From NCBI RefSeq assembly GCF_016861975.1, contig NZ_BOMB01000043.1, positions 25,086 to 89,085 on the forward strand: a DNA stretch of 64,000 nucleotides. The letters run 5' to 3'. The DNA is from Actinocatenispora rupis (lineage in GTDB: Bacteria > Actinomycetota > Actinomycetes > Mycobacteriales > Micromonosporaceae). The notes beneath the pieces are model-generated. The model worked only from the letters and a program-made list of their open reading frames with translations. It had not been told where the DNA came from and did no database searches. The stretch's first letter is position 1, and every line of letters begins with the position of its first letter. Both the position numbers and the translations under genes were made by a program. This document shows, piece by piece, positions 1 through 6,930 of this stretch.

Positions 1-1299
1 GGCGGGAGCCGGCTCGGTGACCGCCCTGGGGCGGCCCGCTGCGGCCGTTGGGGTCTCCGTACCGGGACGCGACGTGCCGGCGGGGCCGGCGCCGGACGCC
101 TCCGTGTCCACGGCCGCCGACTTGGCCGACACGCCCTGCGCCACCTGGGAATCCGCCGCGTACCCGCGGGACACCGTGGGCGCCGCGGCGCCCACCGGCG
201 CGGTCTCACCGGGCGCTGGCGTACCCGATGGTGTCGTGGCGGGATGGGCGCCGTCGGCCCCGACCGGTGTGGCCGGGGGTGGTGTCGCGGCACCGGTCGA
301 CTTCGTGCCGGGCGGAGTGGCCTGGCCGACGGACCCGGTGGGCTCGGTGGGGTCAGGGGTGACGGGTGGTCGGTCGGTGGCCAGGCTGCGTCCGGCGCCG
401 AGCTGGGGCGGCAGCTTCATCGTCGTTCCGCCGAGCGGGGGTGGCATCGGCACGCCGCCCGCGCCGGGCTCGGCGACAGTGGGGACGGGCCGGTTGCCGC
501 GCCCAGGCAGCGTGAACGGGAACGGCGGGGTGTGGTCGGCGGTGGTGGCCAGGCCGAGCCCGTCCTTGCCGACCGGCAGCAGTCCGGCGAACCCGCCGAA
601 GGCGCCGCCGGTCGCCGCCGCCGTACCCAGTTCCTCGCCGCTGAAGTCGGGGGTGAGGCCCTTCGAGTGGAAGACGATCTCCTTGACGGTCACGTCGAGG
701 GCGATGCTCACCGCCGCGCCCTCGACGGCGCCGCCCGCGAACCCGGCGAACGTCTTCGCCCACGCCGCGTCGGTGAACAGCGTGGCGATCTTGGTGAGGA
801 GTTGCTGCACGGCGGTGAGGACGTTCCCGACGACCTTCAGTACGGTCGCGCTGAGCATGTTCATCAGCGGGCCGATCGCCATCAGGACGACCGAGATGAT
901 CGACATGATCATGTTCACCCAGAACAGCGCGTCTTCCTGCTGCTGCTGTTCGACGAGCCGGTCGGCGATGTGGTTGATCGTCTCGCCGACGTCCCACAGC
1001 ATCCGGCACGCGCTGGGCGTCGGCGTCCCCCGCGCCGGGTTCGACAGCATGTCGCCAACCACCGCTGCGGCCTGCACCGCGGCGGTCCGCGCGCCCTGGC
1101 CGTCGTCGTGCCAGTGCATCGCGTTGGTGGTGCCGACCAGCACCATCGCGTACTCGTACACGAGGTCGCCGAGTTCGAGCCAGAGCTGGGCGTACTGGTA
1201 GATGGCGTTGACGTCGGCGGGTGGGCCGGTGACGTTCTGGTCGGGGCCGGACCCCCACGGCGCCTCGGAGGTGGCGTCCGGCGGGTGGCCGTCACCCAT
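1..1299 (-). CDS. Putative type VII secretion substrate, PPE/WXG-like N-terminus (3' end outside the window)
   Basis: The frame is open from an ATG at 1299 to the window edge, giving 433 residues without a stop. Residues about 25-110 are helical and WXG/PPE-like in character, with aromatic and small residues but no strict WXG. A long hydrophobic stretch follows at about 120-190, then a region very rich in Pro, Thr, Gly and Ala. The ATG lies inside the end of eccC in an ATGGGTGA overlap, so translation is probably coupled to the secretion motor. That position fits a secreted or membrane-bound ESX substrate. The C-terminus, where an effector or toxin domain would sit, is not visible, so the function is an inference from context. 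Confidence 0.72.
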   Translation of the reverse strand, partial: MGDGHPPDATSEAPWGSGPDQNVTGPPADVNAIYQYAQLWLELGDLVYEYAMVLVGTTNAMHWHDDGQGARTAAVQAAAVVGDMLSNPARGTPTPSACRMLWDVGETINHIADRLVEQQQQEDALFWVNMIMSIISVVLMAIGPLMNMLSATVLKVVGNVLTAVQQLLTKIATLFTDAAWAKTFAGFAGGAVEGAAVSIALDVTVKEIVFHSKGLTPDFSGEELGTAAATGGAFGGFAGLLPVGKDGLGLATTADHTPPFPFTLPGRGNRPVPTVAEPGAGGVPMPPPLGGTTMKLPPQLGAGRSLATDRPPVTPDPTEPTGSVGQATPPGTKSTGAATPPPATPVGADGAHPATTPSGTPAPGETAPVGAAAPTVSRGYAADSQVAQGVSAKSAAVDTEASGAGPAGTSRPGTETPTAAAGRPRAVTEPAPA

Positions 1300-4200
1300 G
1301 GCCGCTGTCGTCCAGCGCGACCTGTACGAGCACGGCCGGGTGACCCCGGCGTACGAGCATCCCGCGGCCCGGCGGCAGCGGTGCCGGACGCTGGCCGCCG
1401 AGCAGTACGCCCTCGCGCGGGTCGCCGGACATCAGCAGCCCGTCCGCGCCGAGCTCGTGCAGCCGTTGCAGCAGCGGCTCGGCCATCAGGGAGCGGGCCG
1501 CGCCGGCGCTGCGCCGGGCGAGGACGACGTGGAAGCCGGTCTCCCGCGCCTGCGGCAGGTACTCCACCAGCGGCGCGAGCGGGGACGAGGCGCCGCCACC
1601 GACCATGTCCGCGTCGTCGACCACCAGGTACAGTTCCGGGCCCTCCCACCAGGAACGCTCGCGGAGCTGCCGGGCACCGAGCGTCGTCGGCGGGCGCCGG
1701 GACGCGAGCTTGGCCGCGAGCTGCCTGGCGTACTCGGCGGCGGCGGTCGGATCCCCGGCGTACGCGCCGATGTAGTCGTCGGGCGCCGCGTCGACCAGGG
1801 ACCGCCGGTAGTCGACCACCATGAAGCGCACCTCGTCGTCGGTGCGCCCCTCGATCGTCGCCCGCATCCACGTACGCAGGAACTCGGAGCGGCCGGCGCC
1901 GCTGTCGCCGAAGACCAGGAGGTGCGGCGTGCCGGCGGTCAGGTCGATGCGTACCGGGGCGAGGTCGGTCTCGTCCAGGCCGATCGCGCCGGGCGTGGCG
2001 AGGTCGGCGGCGGTCAGCTTGTCCGGCAGCATCCGCACCCGCGGCGCGGTCCGGCCACGGGCGTTCGCGGCGATGGCGGCGGCCAGCTCGGCCTGCGCCG
2101 CGCCGAGGTCGCCGGCGGGCTCGTCGACGCACGCGACCGCCGCCTGGAAGAACACCCCCGGTGCCGTCGCGCCGCGCCCCGGTACGGCGGTGGTGAGCAC
2201 GCGCGCCACCGCCCGCCCCACCTCCGACTCGTACGGGTCGTTGAGGCGCAGTTCGAGCCGGCCACCGATGCTGTCGCGCAGGTTGGCCCGGATCTCCACC
2301 CACCGGTTCGCCGACAGGACCAGGTGCACGCCGACGCCGAGTCCCCGTGACCCCAGCTCCACCAGGTACGCGTCCGCGTCATCCAGCTCCCCGCGCAGCG
2401 CCGGCCAGTTGTCGACGACCACGAGCAGGTCCGCGGTCCGGGTACCGGCGGGCAACGTGCCGGCCTGCCGGCGCCGCCGGAACTCGCCGATCGAGCCGAT
2501 CCGCTCGGCCCGGAACAGCTCCTCGCGCTCGACGACGAGCCGCATCGCCTCGGCCAGCATCCGGCGTACCCGGGTGGGTTCGAGTCGGGATGCGGCGCCG
2601 GTGACGTGCGGCAGGTCGCCGAGCGGCAGCAGCGAGCCGCCGCCGTAGTCGATCAGCGACAGGTGCATCTCGTCGGGGGTGTGGGTGAGCATTCCGGCCA
2701 CCGCGAGCGTGCGCAGCAGGGTGCTCTTGCCGGACTGCGGCGCGCCGACGACGGCCAGGTTGCCGTGCGGGCCGGACAGGTCGAGCACGAGCGGCTCCTG
2801 CCGTTGCGCCTCCGGCAGGTCCACCACCCCCACGGGTACGCCGAGCGCGCCCGCGGCGGGCCACAGGGCCGCGGCCAGGCCACGGTCCGGGTCGGGCGCG
2901 ATCGGGCCGGTGAGCGCGCCGAGCGGTACCAGGGGCGGCAGCGGCGGCAGCCACACCTGGTGCACTGGTGTGTCCACACCGGACAGTCGGCGTACCGCGA
3001 CCGCGAGTTCGGTGGGAGCGTCCGGGTCGACGTCGGGCAGCGTGGCCGGCGCGTCGGACAGCTCGATCGCCGGTGGCCGCAGCCGGATCGGCTCGACCGT
3101 CACCGCATCGTCGTCCACTGCGGACCGACGAGCGCCCCGGTACGGACCGGACACGTGCGCCACCCGGAACCGCCGGTACTGGCTCTCGTCCACCTTCAGG
3201 TACGCCGAGCCCGGCACCGGCGGCAGGTGGTACGCGTCCGGCGTGCCCAGCACCACCCGGCTCTCCGCCGCCGAGAACGTACGCAGGCAGATCCGGTACG
3301 ACAGGTGCGACTGGAGGCCGCGCAGCCGCGACTCCTCCAGCCGTTGCGTGGCCAGGAGAAGGTGCATGCCGAGCGACCGGCCGACCCGCCCGATCTGGAC
3401 GAACAGGTCGATGAAGTCCGGCCGTGCCGAGAGCAGCTCACCGAACTCGTCCACGATCGCCACCAGGTACGGCAGCGGTTCCAGCGGCTCGCCGTGCACG
3501 TCGGTCCCACCCGCCGCCTGCTTCACCTGGTACTCGCGTACCGAGTCGAGGTTGCCCGCGTCGCGCAGCAGGCGCTGCCGGCGCTGCTGCTCGCCGACCA
3601 GCGCGGCGCGGACCCGGTCGACGAGGCCGAGGTCGTCGGCGAGGTTGGTGATGAGGCCACCGACGTGCGGCAGGTCGGTGACCCCGGCGAACGTCGCGCC
3701 GCCCTTGAAGTCCACCAGCACGAACGACAGCAGCTCCGGCCCGTGCCGCGCGGCCAGACCGGTGACGAGGGTGCGCAGCAGTTCGCTCTTGCCGGAGCCG
3801 GTGGCGCCGACCACCAGCCCGTGCGGTCCCATGCCGCGCTGCGCCGACTCCTTCAGGTCGAGCAGCACCGGCTCGCCCTCGCCGTCCACGCCGACCGGAA
3901 CCCGCAGCACGTCCGCGTCGCCCGGCAGGACCCGACCCCGCCGCGGGTCGAGCTGCCCGACGTCCGCCACGCCCAGCATCTCCGGCAGAGTCGTGATCCG
4001 CGACAGCACCGGCGTACGGTCCTCGGTCAGGCGCAGCGGCGCCATGCTGCGCGCGATCTGGCCGCACAGTACGGGATCCGGCAGGTCCGGCGTCGCCGCC
4101 TCGACCTCCGCGCAGCGGCCGGTGACCCGCAGCACGCCGTCCGCCACCGTCGCCCGACCGTCCACACGGGACGGTTCGGTGTCGAGCCCGGCGCACAGGC

Positions 4201-5254
4201 ACACGATCGTGATGCCCAGCTCCGGACCGGACTCCGCCCACAACGACTCCAGTACCTCGGTGCGCGCCCAGTCCGCGTCCGGCCGGTAGCCGTCCAGGAC
4301 CAGCAGCAGCCGGCGGCTCGGCCCCGCCTGCCGGTCCGACCCGAACGTGCCGCGTCGGACGCGGGCCTCGTCGCGGGCCCGGTCGCGCTCGCGTTCCAGG
4401 AAGTCGACGAGACGCGGGACGTCGGCGGCGATCAGCGACGTACCGGCGCCCGGTTCGCGGGTGTGCGGCAGCCACTTCGCCCAGTCCCACTCGTCGGTCG
4501 CGTCGCCCGCGTGGACCGCGACCAGCACGTCCTCCGGCGCGTGCAGTACCGCGGCCTGGGTGACCAGCGCGCGGGCCAGGCCGCGCCGTTGCTCCTCGGT
4601 ACCGACGAGGCTGACGACGCCGCAGGCACCGGCGTCCAGCCACGCGGGCTGGCGACCGACGGTCGCATGCCGGGCGGCGAGGCGTTCGGCCTCGGCCGCC
4701 AGATCGGTGTCCGCGTCCGCCATCGGATCGCCGCGCCCGGACAGTTCCACCCGACCCGGCAGCGGGCCGCGCCCGGCGCCCAGCCGCAGCCGCAGGAAGT
4801 CGCCGTCGGTCCTCCGCCGCTCCCACACTCGCCGGCGCGCCCGCGCGATCGCCAGGAGCCGCTCCGGGCTGGGGTGCGCCTGCACGGCGGCCCGCCGCGT
4901 CACCGCCGCGTTGGCCCGTGCCGTGTTCCGCACCTCGTCCAGCAGATCCAGGTACCGCTCGCGCGCCCGCCGGCCCGCCGCGTCGGAACTGTGCCGCATC
5001 TGCCACCGCACGCCGACCGTCGCCAGTACCGACAGCACGACGAAGCCGACGCCCAGCAGCATCAGCAGCGGGCGCTGGTACGAGATGAGGTAGCCGGCCA
5101 TCGCGACCGTCGACAGCAATGGCAGCAGCAGCGTCAGCCACGTCGTCCCGCCGTTGTACCGGGTGCGCTGCGGCGGCGCGGGGACCGGAAGCCGCTGCGT
5201 TGGCGGTTCGGGGGTGGCCAGCCGCGCCGGTCGGTGGAACGCGATGCGGGTCAT
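1292..5254 (-). CDS. eccC: Type VII secretion motor ATPase EccC (FtsK/SpoIIIE family, three ATPase domains)
   Basis: The product is 1320 aa. Two membrane helices at about 38-57 and 61-84 anchor it in the inner membrane, and three cytoplasmic FtsK-like domains follow. The P-loops are GATGSGKS (483-490), GAPQSGKS (837-844) and GDSGAGRS (1116-1123); the third has Arg where the catalytic Lys is expected. Walker B-like strands VAIVDEF, LLVVVDN and YLVVDDAD follow each one. EccC proteins of ESX systems bind substrates through the C-terminal domains and drive export. The length suits a fused EccCa-EccCb. The start lies 4 bp after the stop of the upstream WXG gene, and the stop overlaps the next gene. 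No EccB, EccD, EccE or mycosin gene is visible; they may lie left of the window. Confidence 0.96.
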   Translation of the reverse strand: MTRIAFHRPARLATPEPPTQRLPVPAPPQRTRYNGGTTWLTLLLPLLSTVAMAGYLISYQRPLLMLLGVGFVVLSVLATVGVRWQMRHSSDAAGRRARERYLDLLDEVRNTARANAAVTRRAAVQAHPSPERLLAIARARRRVWERRRTDGDFLRLRLGAGRGPLPGRVELSGRGDPMADADTDLAAEAERLAARHATVGRQPAWLDAGACGVVSLVGTEEQRRGLARALVTQAAVLHAPEDVLVAVHAGDATDEWDWAKWLPHTREPGAGTSLIAADVPRLVDFLERERDRARDEARVRRGTFGSDRQAGPSRRLLLVLDGYRPDADWARTEVLESLWAESGPELGITIVCLCAGLDTEPSRVDGRATVADGVLRVTGRCAEVEAATPDLPDPVLCGQIARSMAPLRLTEDRTPVLSRITTLPEMLGVADVGQLDPRRGRVLPGDADVLRVPVGVDGEGEPVLLDLKESAQRGMGPHGLVVGATGSGKSELLRTLVTGLAARHGPELLSFVLVDFKGGATFAGVTDLPHVGGLITNLADDLGLVDRVRAALVGEQQRRQRLLRDAGNLDSVREYQVKQAAGGTDVHGEPLEPLPYLVAIVDEFGELLSARPDFIDLFVQIGRVGRSLGMHLLLATQRLEESRLRGLQSHLSYRICLRTFSAAESRVVLGTPDAYHLPPVPGSAYLKVDESQYRRFRVAHVSGPYRGARRSAVDDDAVTVEPIRLRPPAIELSDAPATLPDVDPDAPTELAVAVRRLSGVDTPVHQVWLPPLPPLVPLGALTGPIAPDPDRGLAAALWPAAGALGVPVGVVDLPEAQRQEPLVLDLSGPHGNLAVVGAPQSGKSTLLRTLAVAGMLTHTPDEMHLSLIDYGGGSLLPLGDLPHVTGAASRLEPTRVRRMLAEAMRLVVEREELFRAERIGSIGEFRRRRQAGTLPAGTRTADLLVVVDNWPALRGELDDADAYLVELGSRGLGVGVHLVLSANRWVEIRANLRDSIGGRLELRLNDPYESEVGRAVARVLTTAVPGRGATAPGVFFQAAVACVDEPAGDLGAAQAELAAAIAANARGRTAPRVRMLPDKLTAADLATPGAIGLDETDLAPVRIDLTAGTPHLLVFGDSGAGRSEFLRTWMRATIEGRTDDEVRFMVVDYRRSLVDAAPDDYIGAYAGDPTAAAEYARQLAAKLASRRPPTTLGARQLRERSWWEGPELYLVVDDADMVGGGASSPLAPLVEYLPQARETGFHVVLARRSAGAARSLMAEPLLQRLHELGADGLLMSGDPREGVLLGGQRPAPLPPGRGMLVRRGHPAVLVQVALDDSGHG

Positions 5255-5258
5255 CGGC

Positions 5259-5729
5259 TCAGCTTTCGGTGATCGGCGGCAGCGGCGCGGGCGACTGCGG
5301 CGCGCCGTCCGTGCCGTACCCGCCGGAGGCGACCGGCGCCGGCGGGTTCGGGTCGGGGAAGTCGAGCGCCCGCCGCAGCTCCTGGGAGAAGGAGACGAAC
5401 GACTGCTGGACGGTCAGCTCCGTGTCGCCGTAGTTGAGCGCCGCGTACGCGAGGCCGTCGGCGATGCGGACGAGCACGCCGGCGTCGGGGTTGGCCTTGG
5501 TACCGAACAGGCCGGTGGCGCAGTCGTTCCAGCGGGTGGTGAAGTCGTCGGCGAGCTTCTGCGAGCCGCCCACCCACGTGCCCTGCAACCCCTCCAGCGC
5601 CTGCGCGATCCGCTCCAGCGCGTCGACGAGCTGCGTCACGTACCCGGGGATCGTGGTGACGCCCGCGTGGTACACCTCGGGGATCGTCATCGTCATCGGC
5701 CCGCTGGCGCCGCCGTTCGGCACGGTCAT
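5259..5729 (-). CDS. WXG100-family protein with C-terminal extension
   Basis: This is a 156-aa protein. Residues about 18-115 form a helix-turn-helix-sized unit with a true WXG (W52-V53-G54) at the turn, and a Pro-rich tail of about 30 residues follows. WXG100 proteins are small helical hairpins exported by type VII systems as dimers and recognised by EccC. The ATG at 5729 has a clear GGAGGGG ribosome site. The gene sits between another WXG100-like gene (25 bp gap) and eccC (4 bp gap), so it is probably co-transcribed with both. The tail is longer than in EsxA/EsxB, so it may be a substrate in its own right or a chaperone partner. Confidence 0.85.
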   Translation of the reverse strand: MTVPNGGASGPMTMTIPEVYHAGVTTIPGYVTQLVDALERIAQALEGLQGTWVGGSQKLADDFTTRWNDCATGLFGTKANPDAGVLVRIADGLAYAALNYGDTELTVQQSFVSFSQELRRALDFPDPNPPAPVASGGYGTDGAPQSPAPLPPITES

Positions 5730-5754
5730 CGCCCCTCCGGCTGTCGTGGGTCGG

Positions 5755-6051
5755 TCACGCGGTCAGGTTGTCCACGTTGTGCCGTTCGGCGTCCGCGTAG
5801 TTGCGGTACGTCGTGCGCATCCGCGTGAGGATGTCCTTGAGCAGCGTGTCGAGGCGGTCGGCGTCGGCGGAGTACTCCCTGGCCAGCGCGGCGAACGTGC
5901 TCCCCGACGGCGAGAGCCACTCCCCCTCGACCTGCTTGAACGTGCCGGACAGGTCGGCCAGCACGCCGCTGATCGCCCTGCTCTGCGCGTCGACGACGTC
6001 GATGGCGTCGCTGAAGTCGGACAGGGACACGCGGTACTCGTCAGCGGTCAC
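5755..6051 (-). CDS. WXG100-like (EsxA/EsxB-type) small secreted protein
   Basis: The 98-aa product has the standard WXG100 length: two predicted amphipathic helices separated by a turn containing W45 (EGEWLSPSGS). The canonical WXG is relaxed to W-L-S, which is common among actinobacterial members. The GTG start at 6051 has GGAGGTG about 9 nt upstream. It is the first gene of the leftward ESX operon and probably forms a heterodimer with the 156-aa protein encoded just downstream. Confidence 0.85.
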   Translation of the reverse strand: MTADEYRVSLSDFSDAIDVVDAQSRAISGVLADLSGTFKQVEGEWLSPSGSTFAALAREYSADADRLDTLLKDILTRMRTTYRNYADAERHNVDNLTA

Positions 6052-6200
6052 GGCGGCAGCACCTCCGGCCCGACGGTAGGCGCCGCGGATCCGGTCGAGC
6101 CACGTCTCATTCCGGGGACGTCACGCGCCGCCACCGGGGACTTTCCCGGCCCGGCCACCGGCGGCGACAATGCGGCCACGACGACGAGGAGGCAGGCCAG

Positions 6201-6890
6201 GTGGGTGGATACACCTCCAGGTACGACACGAACCCGCTGCCGGACAGCGACGGCGGCGACGCCGGCGGCGTGACGCCGGGCGCGCAGGCGCACCACCTCC
6301 AGATGAACTGGCGGACCCCGCAACCACCAGGCGCGGACGGGCCGGGCGGTGGCGGCGGCCAGCCCGCGGTCGACAAGTCCCGACACTGGCCCGGGTACGT
6401 GTCGGTGGACACCAACGACATGCGTGCCGGCTTGCAGACCCAGCTCGACACCGCGGACGCGGTGGTGACCGTCTACAACGCCCTGTGGCCGGTGTCCGAG
6501 CAGGTCTACGACGACCCGATGTGGGGCCAGTACGAGACGCAGACGGCGTCGCAGTCGAACAGTTCGGTGTTCGGCGGGCCCAGCACCAGCCCGTACTACA
6601 CGTACACGGCGAAGGCTAAGGCGATGCAGCAGGCACTGCCGTCGATCCTGGCGATGCAGCGGGCGGCCCTGGAGGCGACCGCCGGCATGGTGACGGCCAG
6701 CGGCGGGCTCATCCAGCTCATCAACGACGCGTCCTACGCGTACGACGAGATGGACCGGCAGTCGGCGTTCCCGGACAAGCAGGCGACCCGGTCCGACGGC
6801 TCCGGGTCGGGCGGTTCCGGGCCGTTGCCGTGGGATCCGTTGAACGGGCCCGACCCCGCGGACCAGATCGGCACGGGCATGCCCAGGTAG
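6201..6890 (+). CDS. Hypothetical protein in the ESX locus
   Basis: This 229-aa protein is read from a GTG start with an AGGAGG 8 nt upstream. The N-terminal 60 residues are Gly/Asp/Pro-rich. The middle (about 65-185) looks alpha-helical, with alternating small and hydrophobic residues around AMQQALPSILAMQRAALEA. The tail is Gly/Ser/Pro-rich. There is no signal peptide or clear membrane segment. It is divergent from the WXG operon and convergent with the AAA+ gene. The helical core flanked by disordered ends resembles ESX substrates or chaperones, but I do not recognise a family. Confidence 0.7.
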   Translation: MGGYTSRYDTNPLPDSDGGDAGGVTPGAQAHHLQMNWRTPQPPGADGPGGGGGQPAVDKSRHWPGYVSVDTNDMRAGLQTQLDTADAVVTVYNALWPVSEQVYDDPMWGQYETQTASQSNSSVFGGPSTSPYYTYTAKAKAMQQALPSILAMQRAALEATAGMVTASGGLIQLINDASYAYDEMDRQSAFPDKQATRSDGSGSGGSGPLPWDPLNGPDPADQIGTGMPR

Positions 6891-6895
6891 GTGCC

Positions 6896-6926
6896 GACGC
6901 GGCGTGCCCCGGGGACGCGCCGCGTC
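6896..6926. terminator. Bidirectional hairpin between convergent genes
   Basis: The arms GACGCGGCG (6896-6904) and CGCCGCGTC (6918-6926) pair perfectly around a 13-nt loop, in the 40 bp between the ends of the 229-aa gene and the AAA+ gene. There is no U-tract, as is usual in high-GC actinomycetes. Confidence 0.6.
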
Positions 6927-6930
6927 GACG

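Noticed and set aside
17..1201. Plus-strand frame of 394 codons at the left end
   Set aside because: It is the complement of the minus-strand ESX substrate gene, which has the better third-position bias, overlap with eccC and protein-like composition.
2606..5272. Plus-strand frame of 888 codons opposite eccC
   Set aside because: It is Arg/Gln/His-rich and without motifs, a shadow of eccC.
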